Notes: generated from the letters alone by a model not told the origin. A stretch of 64,000 bases of DNA from Leptothoe kymatousa TAU-MAC 1615 (GCF_018739865.1 NZ_JADOER010000011.1:310001-374000), one strand, 5' to 3'; shown: positions 17,274 to 26,981, numbered from the stretch's first letter. Translations and numbers: made by a program.

Positions 17274-19517
17274 CTATTGGTCTGTGATCTGCTGATTGAG
17301 CCAGTTAATCACGGCCATGGAACGGGCCGTAAACGCAATCACATACTCTTTGGCTGTTGGCCCTTGCTGTTGCACTTTGGCATAGATGTCGGTTTCGCGG
17401 ACTTCTTCGGGGGCTGACTGTGTTTGAATGAGTAGCTTAATGTTGGTGAGTAAGTTAAGGGGTTCATCTCCTTGAATATTTAACAGGGCCGTTTTGGGTG
17501 AGAGTTTTTGCAAACTGCCACCACAGTGTTGGGCCCCTACCTGCTTTCCTTCTAGGGCTACATATTCAACGGAGATCGTCTGATGTACGGGTTTTAGCGG
17601 TAAATCTTCTGGGGTCAGAAACAGTTTGAATTGATCGCCCCGAATGCCGGTGACGTCGTAGATCGTAATGGGACGTTTAATGCCTTTGGGATAGACCTCC
17701 ACTTTGCTTTGGATGGCCAGACGATGGTGATTGATGGTGCCAATTTCTTCGTGGGTATCTTCGGAAATAAAGATTTGGCCGCCGGTCGTATAGGACTCGA
17801 TGCGGAAGGCGAGATTGACGGCACTACCAATGACGCTATACTTGGTGCGCTTTTCTGAGCCAATGTTGCCGACAATCACACTGCCGGTATTGATGCCAAT
17901 CCCCATTTCTTGTTCGGGAAATCCTTTTTCTCGCATGGCAACATTCACGTCTACCATGGCTTGTTGCATTGCGATCGCACAGGCCACGGCCCGGTCAGGA
18001 TGATTATCATTGACCCGGATGGTGGGAGCACCAAAAATCACTAGGATGCCATCCCCCATAAACTCATCAATGATGCCTCCATATTCATTGATCACATCGG
18101 ACATATAGCCCAGGTACAAATTGAGAATTTGCACCACCTGCTCCGGCGGCAACTGTTCCGAAAGAGCGGTAAAGCCCCGCAGATCGGAGGTGAGGATGGT
18201 AATTTTGCGCGTCTCTCCCCCCAGCTTAAGATTTTCAGGATTGTCCAACAAATTAGCAACAACCTGATCGCTCAAATAGCGACTAAAAGTGCGCCGAATT
18301 TGGCTAGCACTATGGGCCAGGTAGGTATTCACCCCAGCGGCAGCCCCCGTCAGGGCCATCAAGGGAGGAACCATGGGCACCCACCAGCCCAACAACAACA
18401 ATCCATAGGTGCCTGCCACCAAAGCACAGCCAAGGGCAACGAGAAAAATAACCTGGCGCCATAGCGTATCCTTAGCCGGATTGCGCTGCATCCAGGTAAT
18501 TGTTGCCCCAAATAGAGACCACAGAAAAATCCAGAGAATTTCCACCGGTTCTGACAAGGTGCGAATCAGCGCCCGACCATCCAAAGCGGCACTAATTATT
18601 TGGCTGGTGAGATTCGCGTGAATTTCCACCCCAGCCATGGACTTCGGCAGGGCCAGCATCTTGCTACTGTGGGGCACAAAGAAACGGTCCTTGAGACTTT
18701 CCGCCACGGAGCCAATAAAAATCACCCGATCCTTGGCCCAGTCCTCCGGTAGCTCGTCATTTAGCACCGCCCGTAGGGGCACGGTTTCAAAAAGTTCGCT
18801 GCCCCCCCGATAGTTAATCAGGGTTTGATAGCCCTCGGCATCAGCCCGAATATAGCCCCCGTCGTTTTTGTTAAAGGGGCGAAAAACAGCCCCGTTCAAC
18901 TGCCACCAGTCGTCGATGCCCACCGGCTGGGGACCAATCCCCTCAGCATCTAGGTACAGCAGGGCCAAATATAGGGCAAAGCTCGGGGCCTGGACACCTT
19001 CCGGGGTGGTCACCATCAACAGACCGCGACGAATTGTGTTGTCGTTATCCACAATGCCATCGTTGATGCCCACCTGGCCCAACTCCGCTAGCACCGGGGC
19101 CGGATCAATTAAGTCTCGATCGGCACTGTCCCCCAAAATGGTCCGCATCCCGATGAGGTTCGGCGTATTGCGAAACACCTCTTCTAGCTCAGCGTGGCCC
19201 GGTTCCACCGGCACGTCGCGAATAATGTCGAGGCCAATGGCCCTGGGCTGCTGGCTCGACAATTTTGAAATCACCTCAGCGTAGACCGCATCTGGAATGA
19301 TGGCCTGGCCCATCTGGCGAATATCTTCTTCATCGATACCCACAATGGCCACACGAGTATCGGGCGTTTCTGGACGCCACTGCAGGTAGCGATCATAGGT
19401 GAGCCATTCTAAAGGTTGCAACAGCCCCAGGGCGCGCAACAGAATAATTATAATGGTCATCGTCGGGGCGGCAACAACAATACCGCGCCATTGCCACCAA
19501 AGACGTTTAAGATTCAT
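17274..19517 (-). CDS. CHASE2-domain class III adenylate/guanylate cyclase
   Basis: 747 aa. An N-terminal membrane helix (about 13-33) leads into an extracytoplasmic CHASE2 sensor (about 40-320, with VAIVGIDEEDIRQMG and GLDIIRDVPVEPG). Then come three transmembrane helices (~325-400), a class III cyclase domain (~430-610) and a ~120-residue C-terminal region that may be PilZ-like (weak). The metal aspartates appear in TSDLRGFTALSEQ and IDEFMGDGILVIFGAP. The base-selecting lysine is in RTKYSVIG, but the partner position is Ser (GSAVNLAFRIE) rather than the common Asp/Thr. ATP is the likely substrate and cAMP the product. It lies 40 bp downstream of the DUF928 gene on the same strand, a recurrent cyanobacterial pairing. 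Confidence 0.92.
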   Translation of the reverse strand: MNLKRLWWQWRGIVVAAPTMTIIIILLRALGLLQPLEWLTYDRYLQWRPETPDTRVAIVGIDEEDIRQMGQAIIPDAVYAEVISKLSSQQPRAIGLDIIRDVPVEPGHAELEEVFRNTPNLIGMRTILGDSADRDLIDPAPVLAELGQVGINDGIVDNDNTIRRGLLMVTTPEGVQAPSFALYLALLYLDAEGIGPQPVGIDDWWQLNGAVFRPFNKNDGGYIRADAEGYQTLINYRGGSELFETVPLRAVLNDELPEDWAKDRVIFIGSVAESLKDRFFVPHSSKMLALPKSMAGVEIHANLTSQIISAALDGRALIRTLSEPVEILWIFLWSLFGATITWMQRNPAKDTLWRQVIFLVALGCALVAGTYGLLLLGWWVPMVPPLMALTGAAAGVNTYLAHSASQIRRTFSRYLSDQVVANLLDNPENLKLGGETRKITILTSDLRGFTALSEQLPPEQVVQILNLYLGYMSDVINEYGGIIDEFMGDGILVIFGAPTIRVNDNHPDRAVACAIAMQQAMVDVNVAMREKGFPEQEMGIGINTGSVIVGNIGSEKRTKYSVIGSAVNLAFRIESYTTGGQIFISEDTHEEIGTINHHRLAIQSKVEVYPKGIKRPITIYDVTGIRGDQFKLFLTPEDLPLKPVHQTISVEYVALEGKQVGAQHCGGSLQKLSPKTALLNIQGDEPLNLLTNIKLLIQTQSAPEEVRETDIYAKVQQQGPTAKEYVIAFTARSMAVINWLNQQITDQ

Positions 19518-19557
19518 GCTTCAGCACTAGGTGAGACTCTCGAGCAGCCGTTGTCGA

Positions 19558-20376
19558 TTATCGAATGCCGTCAAGCAGCTGTTCTAAATTACTGGTGCCA
19601 TGGTCGACGTCGCTGCTGGGCACCGCCATCGGCACGGCGGGAGGAGCGACATCGACCACGGCGGCCTCCTGACCCACAATGGGTTGCGCTGCGACTGCGT
19701 CTAAATCCACCGAGGATAACAGCTGGGTCCATGGGTCAGGATTGGTGGAGCGGAGGGATGCAGCCAAGGTCAGGGTTTCTTGCCAGGCACCGGCGGCGGC
19801 GTAGAGTTCGGCCTGGGCTAAGGCATCATCGGCGGCGGCCTCTAGCTCGGCTAGTAGTGCTGGGCTCGCATCCAACCGCTGAATGCCCCCACCAATTAAG
19901 ACATCGTCACTGCGATCTCTAGGATCGCAAACCAGCGCCAGGTCCCAATAGTACAGGTTGCCAGCGGCAAAAATAGGCGTCACCCCATCGCTTTGGTAGC
20001 GGGGCAGTTGCAATTGAATCGTACCTGGGGTGTCGGGTAGCGTCACGATTTCTTGGTAAACGTCCTCCCCCACTTCGTCTACCACGGTGAGTTCGGCGTT
20101 GACGGCCCCGGTTTCAGGAATATAGAACCACAGGGATAGGGGAATATCGGCATCTGCACCAAATGCTGTGGAGATCGCATTGTGGGGCAAAATTGAGGTC
20201 AATGAAGGCTTCTGTTGAGGATCCAGGCAGGTTTCACCCCGGGTGGCCAAGGATGGTCCCCGGGCCGGGGCACCGCGATCGCGGGTTTGGGGAAACTCTA
20301 GGGCGTAGCTAGGACCCGCCGCTGCCACCATCAAACTAGCAAGAACAGCCTGGATAAAACGCGAACGAATAGACAT
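19558..20376 (-). CDS. DUF928 secreted protein
   Basis: 272 aa with a signal peptide (FIQAVLASLMVAAAGPSYA) followed by the DUF928 domain. Family landmarks are the proline/arginine-rich segment after the signal, LTSILPHNAISTAFGADADI, SLWFYIP and YYWDLALVCDPRDRSDD. The function is unknown. The track ORF begins 43 codons upstream; ATG 20376 places the signal peptide at the N-terminus and has GAGAG upstream. DUF928 genes are repeatedly found next to CHASE2 proteins. Here it sits immediately upstream of the CHASE2-cyclase and is probably co-transcribed, so it may modulate or partner the extracytoplasmic sensor (inference). Confidence 0.88.
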   Translation of the reverse strand: MSIRSRFIQAVLASLMVAAAGPSYALEFPQTRDRGAPARGPSLATRGETCLDPQQKPSLTSILPHNAISTAFGADADIPLSLWFYIPETGAVNAELTVVDEVGEDVYQEIVTLPDTPGTIQLQLPRYQSDGVTPIFAAGNLYYWDLALVCDPRDRSDDVLIGGGIQRLDASPALLAELEAAADDALAQAELYAAAGAWQETLTLAASLRSTNPDPWTQLLSSVDLDAVAAQPIVGQEAAVVDVAPPAVPMAVPSSDVDHGTSNLEQLLDGIR

Positions 20377-20960
20377 GACGATTTTTTCTCTCTGACAACC
20401 TAAGAGTGACCATAATTGAACGTAGAAATAGCTGCTGATGTCGAAAATGATGCACTTTGCCATCCGGGCAAAGGTCTGCGCCAAGATCATAGTGTGAATC
20501 AGCAATACTACGAAAAATCTTGATGGCGTTTAACTTTTCTTACCTGAACACTACAGAGGCATCAGTACTGGTTTCGGTTATTTTTTACAAGACCAATCAA
20601 AAAACTGCCTAAAAAAATAACAATAAAATTGGATATGCACCAACTAACCTAAGGGGCTTTTAGCTTGATGAATATAGATTCCATAGATTTACAGCGCTTA
20701 TTTTTTGCGCTCAAAACCCTCTTAGAATATCTGTAAATTCCTCAGAAGAGATGTTGTTTTTTATACATCCAAACAACTGCCAACAATAAAATACACGGCT
20801 TGGCAGGTTAAGCATCGGCACATAGCAAAAAGGGGCGCTCAGGGATTTCCGCCCCGCACCCCTCTTGATCTAATGAACATTCTGCAGGGCTTTACCCTTT
20901 TCGCAGCATGTTCTAAACGCCGAACTGGAGATGACCTGTGGGAGTTACCACCTAGCCGTC
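20377..20960. other. Intergenic region upstream of DUF928, 584 bp
   Basis: AT-rich, with no credible ORF on either strand. A weak 6-bp stem (GGGGCG/CGCCCC, near 20832-20855) lies at the hydratase-proximal side. It should contain the DUF928-cyclase promoter. Nothing else recognisable. Confidence 0.5.
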
Positions 20961-21905
20961 TTACTCAGGAATTTCGAAGGCAACTTCCAGGTCCACGGAC
21001 CCTTCTTCAGAATCGAGGCCAAAATATCGCGCCTCTATGCCTTCAATATCCGCCTCGTCTAAAGAAACCAAAGACGTCACAGAGCCCAAAGAAAGCAAAT
21101 CCCCTGGTTTTAACTCCACCCCTTGGCTATTGAGGGTATCCCGCAGCCACCGCACCGCATTGATGGGATGCCCGAGCAACGCTTCACTGGTGCCCTCTGC
21201 CAAAAACTGGCCCTTGTCGTTGTTTAGGACCACCCGAATATTGGCCAACTGCTCCATACCTGCAACATCAGCGGCCAACTCCACCGGTTCACCGACCACG
21301 CCATATCGAGCCCCCACATTCACGGCCACCAGGGCGCCAGCATTAATATTGGCATTTTCTGCGTAGATCAAGTCTGGTAGCTCTAAAAAGGGAATAACCG
21401 CATCCAAGGCTGCTAGCAGCTCCAGATCTGTCTCGGCTTCGTTAATATCTGGGCCGCCTACCCGCACCATCAGGTCCCCCTCAGCATGGGGACGGCTGCC
21501 GAACTCAAGGGGCAACGAGTCGCCACTTTCCAGCAGCATATTTTCTAGCAAGAACCCATAGAGGGGATGGTTCACACCCAGCTGCGCCTGGGCTTTGGAG
21601 TTGGACAGGGCCACTTTATAGCCCACCACCGAGCCCTCTTCCCCGGCTTCATTCATCAAGCGCCGCACAAAGGTAATGTGGACCGAATCAATCTGGCGCG
21701 AGGAAAGGCCGTCGGTGAGGATGGGGGCCGGATACCCTGCGGCATAGTGCTGGAACAAAGACACCGCCACCAGATCGGTATAGCTTTGGCTCAAACGTAG
21801 GGGCTGCAGTGGTGTTGGCAATGGCTCCGCCGCTTGAATGGCGGTTGCACCCCCCGCCATAAGTAGGCCCAGGCCAATTCCTTGTAACCAGCGCCAGTTC
21901 TTCAT
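20961..21905 (-). CDS. Exported 2-keto-4-pentenoate hydratase (MhpD)-like protein
   Basis: 314 aa. An N-terminal signal peptide (GIGLGLLMAGGATAIQAAE) precedes a complete fumarylacetoacetase/MhpD-type fold. Matching landmarks are GYKVALSNSKAQAQLGVNHP, an acidic pair in RPHAEGDLMV, a glutamate in VIPFLELPDL, LLGHPINAVRWLRDTL and PGDLLSLGS. Cytosolic family members hydrate 2-hydroxypenta-2,4-dienoate in aromatic degradation; no other such gene is nearby, so the substrate here is unknown. ATG 21905 is chosen over the track start because AAGGAACAAGGT precedes it and the signal peptide then begins correctly. Export of this fold is unusual. Confidence 0.8.
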   Translation of the reverse strand: MKNWRWLQGIGLGLLMAGGATAIQAAEPLPTPLQPLRLSQSYTDLVAVSLFQHYAAGYPAPILTDGLSSRQIDSVHITFVRRLMNEAGEEGSVVGYKVALSNSKAQAQLGVNHPLYGFLLENMLLESGDSLPLEFGSRPHAEGDLMVRVGGPDINEAETDLELLAALDAVIPFLELPDLIYAENANINAGALVAVNVGARYGVVGEPVELAADVAGMEQLANIRVVLNNDKGQFLAEGTSEALLGHPINAVRWLRDTLNSQGVELKPGDLLSLGSVTSLVSLDEADIEGIEARYFGLDSEEGSVDLEVAFEIPE

Positions 21906-22359
21906 ACCTTGTTCCTTTACTCGTTTACTGATGGTGAATATTGTAGAGATGCAAGTGATTGTGTCTAAGAGATATTTTGCCTGGAAGACATGTTGCCTGG
22001 GTGACATCGTGTCTGAATAGACGTTGTGTCTAAATAGACCAAGGCACTGTGTCCTAGTTGACTATTTAGAATACAAATCTTTAGCGACCATAGCACCCAA
22101 CAGGGTGACGACTTATCAACTGGTTTTGTGCTAAGGGGGCAACGTTCTTAACTAACCCTTATCGTCAAAGTCCCTTTGCTTTATACATTCTTGGCCGAGA
22201 CAACGATGAGACGACGATGAGACAACGATGGCAATCCATCAAGGGTCTGCCCAAGCATTATGCTTTAAGGGCACTTTGTTACTGTATATAAAGTATTCAG
22301 GATCGTGTCCTCAGGTGTTTCGCGATCGCAATAGTCGTTACTCTTGCAACGTCATACCT
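21906..22359. other. Intergenic region with short tandem repeats, 454 bp
   Basis: Divergent promoter region of the hydratase and clpS. Around 22197-22229 a 12-bp unit (GAGACAACGAT-like) is repeated nearly three times, and TGTGTCTAAATAGAC-like words occur around 22025-22070. The track ORF extends clpS into this region from 22228, but the conserved ClpS start is 22360, so I treat it as non-coding. Confidence 0.45.
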
Positions 22360-22686
22360 ATGAAGGCAGAAATTTTAAATTCAGCCATTCGAGCAACAGC
22401 ATCACCCACCGTGGTGAAAGAAAAGGCGAATCAAACCACTCGCCAGCCCTACCCCAACTACAAAATCATTGTGCTCAACGATGATTTCAATACGTTTCAG
22501 CATGTCGCAGAAACCCTGGTGACATACATTCCCCACATGACCCCAGATCGGGCGTGGAAACTGACCAATCAGGTGCACTACGAAGGCCAGGCAACGGTTT
22601 GGGTCGGCCCCTTAGAGCAGGCTGAGCTGTACCATAGCCAGCTAATTCGCGCCGGATTGACCATGGCACCCCTGGAGCAGGCATAG
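22360..22686 (+). CDS. clpS: ATP-dependent Clp protease adaptor ClpS
   Basis: A 108-aa N-end-rule adaptor that delivers substrates to the ClpA/ClpC AAA+ unfoldase. The core YPNYKIIVLNDDFNTFQHVA, then WKLTNQVHYEGQATVW and AGLTMAPLEQA, is typical cyanobacterial ClpS, including the conserved NDD motif that binds the substrate amino terminus. ATG 22360 is used because the upstream extension in the track ORF (22228) has no homology pattern. It is first of a tight operon: the DUF2103 gene starts 2 bp after its stop. Confidence 0.95.
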   Translation: MKAEILNSAIRATASPTVVKEKANQTTRQPYPNYKIIVLNDDFNTFQHVAETLVTYIPHMTPDRAWKLTNQVHYEGQATVWVGPLEQAELYHSQLIRAGLTMAPLEQA

Positions 22687-22688
22687 CG

Positions 22689-22991
22689 ATGGCCCCTAAG
22701 CCCAAAGATGCCCGTGGTCGCGTGGTGCTCAACCATTCCACCCATATCCCTGGCCTAATTGCGATTCTGCACAAACTCTCGGCCCACCCCCACATTAAAA
22801 CGCTGACCCCAGCGGTGATTAGCCGGGGGCGCTCCCATGCACCAAAGTTTCGACTCAAAATTTCGGTGCCCATTCGCGGCGGGTTTAAGCTAATTGCGCG
22901 CCAAGGCAAGTCTATTCAAGAAGTGTTCATCATCACCAACCTGAATCTAGAACAACTCAAGGAAGCCATTCAGGCCGTTGTACCGGGGTGA
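22689..22991 (+). CDS. DUF2103 putative metal-binding protein
   Basis: A 100-aa basic protein of the DUF2103 family, conserved in cyanobacteria and archaea. Visible elements are VVLNHSTHIPGLIAIL (clustered His/Asn) and ISRGRSHAPKFRLKISVP, then TGG-less GGFKLIARQGKSIQEVFI. The family is described as predicted metal-binding; its role is unknown. It lies 2 bp after clpS and its stop codon overlaps the GTG start of trm1 (GTGA), so translation is probably coupled. The positive charge and partner suggest RNA or ribosome-related work, which is inference. Confidence 0.85.
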   Translation: MAPKPKDARGRVVLNHSTHIPGLIAILHKLSAHPHIKTLTPAVISRGRSHAPKFRLKISVPIRGGFKLIARQGKSIQEVFIITNLNLEQLKEAIQAVVPG

Positions 22992-24106
22992 GTGCGGAGG
23001 AAACCCATGCACCTATACAGGAAGGGAAAGCTCAGTTTGCGATCGCCCAGGCCTTTTACCGACCTGCCAGCAAAATTGGTCGCGATTTAGCCATCCTGGC
23101 CGCCGCCATCTATCGCCAAACCAACGGACAGCTCAGGATAATCGACGCCATGACCGGCTGTGGCGTTAGGGCACTACGCTATCACCTAGAATCAGGTGCC
23201 GACTGGGTCTGGGCCAATGAAGGCAACCCGGACCTCCGCCCCCTGGTCCAGCAAAATTTGGCCCAGGCCATGGCCCCCAACACCTATCGCATTAGCCACC
23301 AGGAGGCGAACCAGCTATTTTTTAGCTGCGCCCAACACAAAGACTATTACGACCTCATCGACATTGATAGCTTTGGTAGCCCCACCCCATTTATCACCAC
23401 CGCCCTTTGGGCCATAAAGCTGGGCGGCCTGCTCTACCTAACCAGCACCGATGGACGTACTACAAGCGGCCACGCCCCAGAAAAAAGCGTACAAATCTAT
23501 GGAGCCTGTGCCCGCAGCCATCCCGCGGTGCATGAACAGGGGTTGCGCCTGCTAATCGGCAGCGCGGCCCAGCAAGCCGCAGCCCGTGGATTTGCCATTG
23601 AGCCAGTGTTCTCCATTTTCAATGGCTACATCCATCGAGCCATGGTGAGGGTGGTTAAACAGCCCTGGCAAAACGAAAACTATGGTTTTTTAGCCTATTG
23701 CTACGGCTGCGGCCAGTTCCGCACCGCCAACTGGCGACAGCTGGGGCAGCTAAGCTGCGCAGCCTGTGGAAGCGCCCCTGTCGTTAGTGGACCGATGTGG
23801 CTAGGCCCGCTCCACGCTGCGCACTACATCACCCAGATGGCAGATCTGGCCCACCAATGGCAATGGCCAAAACCCATTCAAACTCTCCTGCAAACGCTTT
23901 TAGACGAAGCCCCCATGCCCCCCTATTACTATCCCCTGCCAGAACTCGGGCGCCGAGGGCACATGGATATTCCACCGAGGGATCGGCTAATCGAGGCCCT
24001 GCGCCACAGCGGCCATCGCACTACCCGCACCCATCTAGATGCCCAAGCAGTTAAAACGGAGGCCTCCCTGGCCGCTTGCATTGATATCGCCAAGTCATTG
24101 ATATAA
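22988..24106 (+). CDS. trm1: tRNA (guanine-N2)-dimethyltransferase Trm1 family
   Basis: 372 aa, GTG start overlapping the previous stop by 4 bp. It methylates G26 (and sometimes G27) N2 of tRNA with SAM. The SAM-binding motif IDAMTGCGVRALRYHLESGA, the motif DIDSFGSPTPFITTALWAIK and the zinc-ribbon cysteines (CYGCGQFR, then CAACGS) are all present, as is QEGKAQFAI near the N-terminus. Trm1 is mainly archaeal and eukaryotic but is known from cyanobacteria and Aquifex. The length fits the family. It is terminal gene of the clpS-DUF2103-trm1 operon. Confidence 0.92.
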   Translation: MSAEETHAPIQEGKAQFAIAQAFYRPASKIGRDLAILAAAIYRQTNGQLRIIDAMTGCGVRALRYHLESGADWVWANEGNPDLRPLVQQNLAQAMAPNTYRISHQEANQLFFSCAQHKDYYDLIDIDSFGSPTPFITTALWAIKLGGLLYLTSTDGRTTSGHAPEKSVQIYGACARSHPAVHEQGLRLLIGSAAQQAAARGFAIEPVFSIFNGYIHRAMVRVVKQPWQNENYGFLAYCYGCGQFRTANWRQLGQLSCAACGSAPVVSGPMWLGPLHAAHYITQMADLAHQWQWPKPIQTLLQTLLDEAPMPPYYYPLPELGRRGHMDIPPRDRLIEALRHSGHRTTRTHLDAQAVKTEASLAACIDIAKSLI

Positions 24107-25187
24107 TTTGCCGTCCATCCCATCGCCATGGTGCGGCAATAATTTTGTCTATACCACAAACAACAGATATTATCTCCCCATATCCTGATATCTACGCTCA
24201 ACCCTGTCTTCTTTTGTGGGCCATAGCCTGGCCACCGTTGACGCATACGCCCTCACCCAAGAGCCTAAAGACAACAACAACAATCAAAACAACAACAATC
24301 AAAGCAACAACATGCGTGGTTTACCTGGCTATTGGTGATGGCATGCCTGCCCGACAGTGACTATGCAGAAAAGGCACTGCACATTAATGGAGACACGGTT
24401 CTCACCCCCCATTCATTGCCGGGGGCCTTACCCTGGCCAATCACACATTGATACCCAGAACCATTAGCCTATGCTTGTTGTTCAGGCATCGATTATCTCT
24501 TAAGGAAACAGTTATCCTGCCCAGTGTTGTTACCGCAATTGGGTTCGCGATTTTGGCGTTAAATATCAATCGGCAGGAACAGTAACAACTTTCAACCTGA
24601 CACAAAAGATCACACTACATTGCCGAAAGCGGCAAAGAATGCGTAGGTAATTTTCGATACCTTAGTACACAGAACATACATCGGACGCAGCTGCATAGAC
24701 CATGGGAGAACGACTTACTAGACAAAGCGCCTACTCAACAAGTTTCCTTAATATTACCCAGCCGTACTTAAAGAAACAGCAAAGTTCAAGCACATACTAC
24801 ACGAAGTAGCCTATATCTAGTAACAGTGAAAACAGCCCCATCCGGACTAATTACATTATATAAAGTAAAGGAACGATAAATTCTACGTAAAGAGTCCGTG
24901 CAAAGCTCATTCATCAATCGCTCTTTGTTGTTACTATTGGGCCGAGTAACCTAGGTAGGTTCCACCTAAGATTAGGTCTCAAAATGCACTTGCGAACTTT
25001 AGAAGAGTGCTCTTTATATCGCTCAAGTCCCAAGGCTTAGGCACCGCAGAAGCACTGTTCTTGTCAACGAACAACCACGTATTATTTCAGAACATTTAGT
25101 TAACTTTCCAGGAAGAGATGGAGACACGGACATGTCTCCTGTAAATGTATCTTCTTCAGAAAAATTTCTACCAGTTAATATTTCGTC
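24107..25187. other. Long ORF-poor intergenic region, 1.1 kb
   Basis: No ORF on either strand looks coding. A low-complexity CAACAA/AATCAA tract occupies about 24269-24311 (the track ORF at 24145 is an artefact of it). A CCCCC...GGGGG hairpin lies near 24405-24424, and a TATATAAAG-like box near 24857. The rest is compositionally ordinary. It must contain the promoter of the GMC oxidoreductase. A small RNA or decayed gene is possible but cannot be shown. Confidence 0.5.
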
Positions 25188-26939
25188 ATGAATAAAAATC
25201 AGTTCGATGCCAAGGCCGAGCCAGGAACGTTAAGTTCCATCGATCCTCAATCGGTTTGTGTAGTGGGTAGTGGCCCGGTGGGTCTTGCCTTTGCGCTGCG
25301 CTTAGCCAACGCGGGCAAGGCTGTAACAGTGATCGACAGTGGCAAGTTTGCGGCCAAAGATCAGGGCCATGAATTTTTCTGCGGCACAGTTGCCAGTGCG
25401 GCAGACGCAGCGGATCGAACTGACCCCACCCTTGTGTCGGAGGGAACGCTGTACTCCAGGCAAGACTACATGACCTACTCCCGCTACTTAGGGTCTGGTG
25501 GTAATTCTTGTCGTTGGGGTGTAGAGTGGCGACCCGCTGCCGAAGGCCGGGTGCGGATTGTGCCAGGTGCCCTGGCCGATTTTGATGCTCGTCCCGAGTT
25601 CGATATTCCAGCGTGGGCTGCACCGGGCATCGATGTCTATAGCCGCTACAGAGATGCTTTAGATTTCTTTGCTTTAGAAGGCCATAATTTCGACATCGGC
25701 GGATACCAGGATGACTTTAATCCGGTGCCTCTATCGACCTTCACCCTACCCACTAAACTGTTCCACTTTGCCCGCTCTAAGGCCATCAGCCAACAGCGAG
25801 TGGCGGAAGCCAAAGCACATCCGGGCATTACGGTTTGTTCAGACCTACATCTCGTGCGGATTGAGACCAACAAACAAGAGACGGTAACCGGCCTGGTGAT
25901 GTGCCGTCCAGATGGTAGTGAAGTTCGCATTCAAGCCGGACACTATGTCTTGGCCTTGGGCGGCATTGAAAATGCGCGCCAGCTACTGCTAGCAAAACAA
26001 GATGGCGCCCTGGCCGACCCCCACGACGTATTTGGCCGCTGGTTTGTGGATCATCCCCACACCCGCCTGGGGTATTTAACGGATCCTAATCCTGATGAAT
26101 TGCTCAAGGCGACAGCTTGGTACGACTTCCAAGAAGTCGCGGGCACGCCCATTATGCGTGGCCATGAGATTCAACCTGAAATCGCCCAGGAACTCGGCAT
26201 CCTGAGATTCTCCATTGATTTGGTAGGACGCCCGGTCGGTGATTCTTCCAAGACAGGGGTGGCCGTGGCCCAGGCTTGGGACCGGTTAAAGCGCCGCGAC
26301 AGGAAAGGGTTCCTGGGCTTCTTGCCCCAGCTAGCCGCTGATCCAATTCGGGCAGGCAGACTTATTTATGAAGCCTGGAATAATCCTGTGCATAATACAG
26401 GGAAAGGCGGTTGGAGCGATCCGGCAGCTCGCTACCACAGCTTTGGCTCGGTCTCGGTGGAGGCGATGTTTGAGCAGCGGCCATCACCTGATAACCGGGT
26501 TCGGTTGGGGACAAACTGCGATCGCTTAGGTCGCCAGCTACCTGTACTACAGTGGTCCTGGAGTCAGAAAGAGACTGAATCCATCAACCGGGCTGCGGAT
26601 TTTGTTGCCGATGCATTCAAGCAATCGGGCGTCGGCTCCTTTGTCACCATGCGTGAATTGGGCCAAGGAGATATTCCCCGCGCAGGCAGTGGTTTCCACC
26701 ACATGGGTGGCACTCGCCAAAGTGTTAACCCCTCCGATGGTGTGGTCAATGCGGAGAACCGCATGCATGGCGTCGACAATCTCACGCTCATTGGCACCTC
26801 CGTCTTCCCCAACAGTGTGGGCTATGCTAACCCCACATTGACGGCGGTGGCAGACGCCATCCGAGTGGCAGACATCTTCAGCGGTGTCGCCCCTCGCGTT
26901 GCCGAAGACACACCGTTCGAAGCGTTTGCGGTTTCCTAA
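25188..26939 (+). CDS. GMC-family FAD-dependent oxidoreductase
   Basis: 583 aa. The N-terminal FAD dinucleotide motif is VCVVGSGPVGLAFALRLANA (residues ~24-43). A central substrate domain contains YLGSGGNSCRWGVEWRP and LALGGIENARQLLL. The C-terminal GMC domain carries FHHMGGTRQS with the catalytic-type histidine, then VDNLTLIGTSVFPNSVGYANPTLT. GMC enzymes oxidise alcohols or sugars (cholesterol, glucose, choline or pyranose); the substrate cannot be inferred. No signal peptide is visible, so cytosolic. It is monocistronic, with a 1.1-kb upstream gap and a very strong terminator downstream. It lies beside, but is not obviously part of, the cyanophycin cluster. Confidence 0.92.
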   Translation: MNKNQFDAKAEPGTLSSIDPQSVCVVGSGPVGLAFALRLANAGKAVTVIDSGKFAAKDQGHEFFCGTVASAADAADRTDPTLVSEGTLYSRQDYMTYSRYLGSGGNSCRWGVEWRPAAEGRVRIVPGALADFDARPEFDIPAWAAPGIDVYSRYRDALDFFALEGHNFDIGGYQDDFNPVPLSTFTLPTKLFHFARSKAISQQRVAEAKAHPGITVCSDLHLVRIETNKQETVTGLVMCRPDGSEVRIQAGHYVLALGGIENARQLLLAKQDGALADPHDVFGRWFVDHPHTRLGYLTDPNPDELLKATAWYDFQEVAGTPIMRGHEIQPEIAQELGILRFSIDLVGRPVGDSSKTGVAVAQAWDRLKRRDRKGFLGFLPQLAADPIRAGRLIYEAWNNPVHNTGKGGWSDPAARYHSFGSVSVEAMFEQRPSPDNRVRLGTNCDRLGRQLPVLQWSWSQKETESINRAADFVADAFKQSGVGSFVTMRELGQGDIPRAGSGFHHMGGTRQSVNPSDGVVNAENRMHGVDNLTLIGTSVFPNSVGYANPTLTAVADAIRVADIFSGVAPRVAEDTPFEAFAVS

Positions 26940-26981
26940 CCAGCAGCCCACGCACTAATAACGATTCTTCCACGAGCCACC

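Noticed and set aside
24145-24360. 71-aa ORF with Thr/Lys run
   Set aside because: The Thr-rich part is a translation of a CAACAA/AATCAA low-complexity tract.
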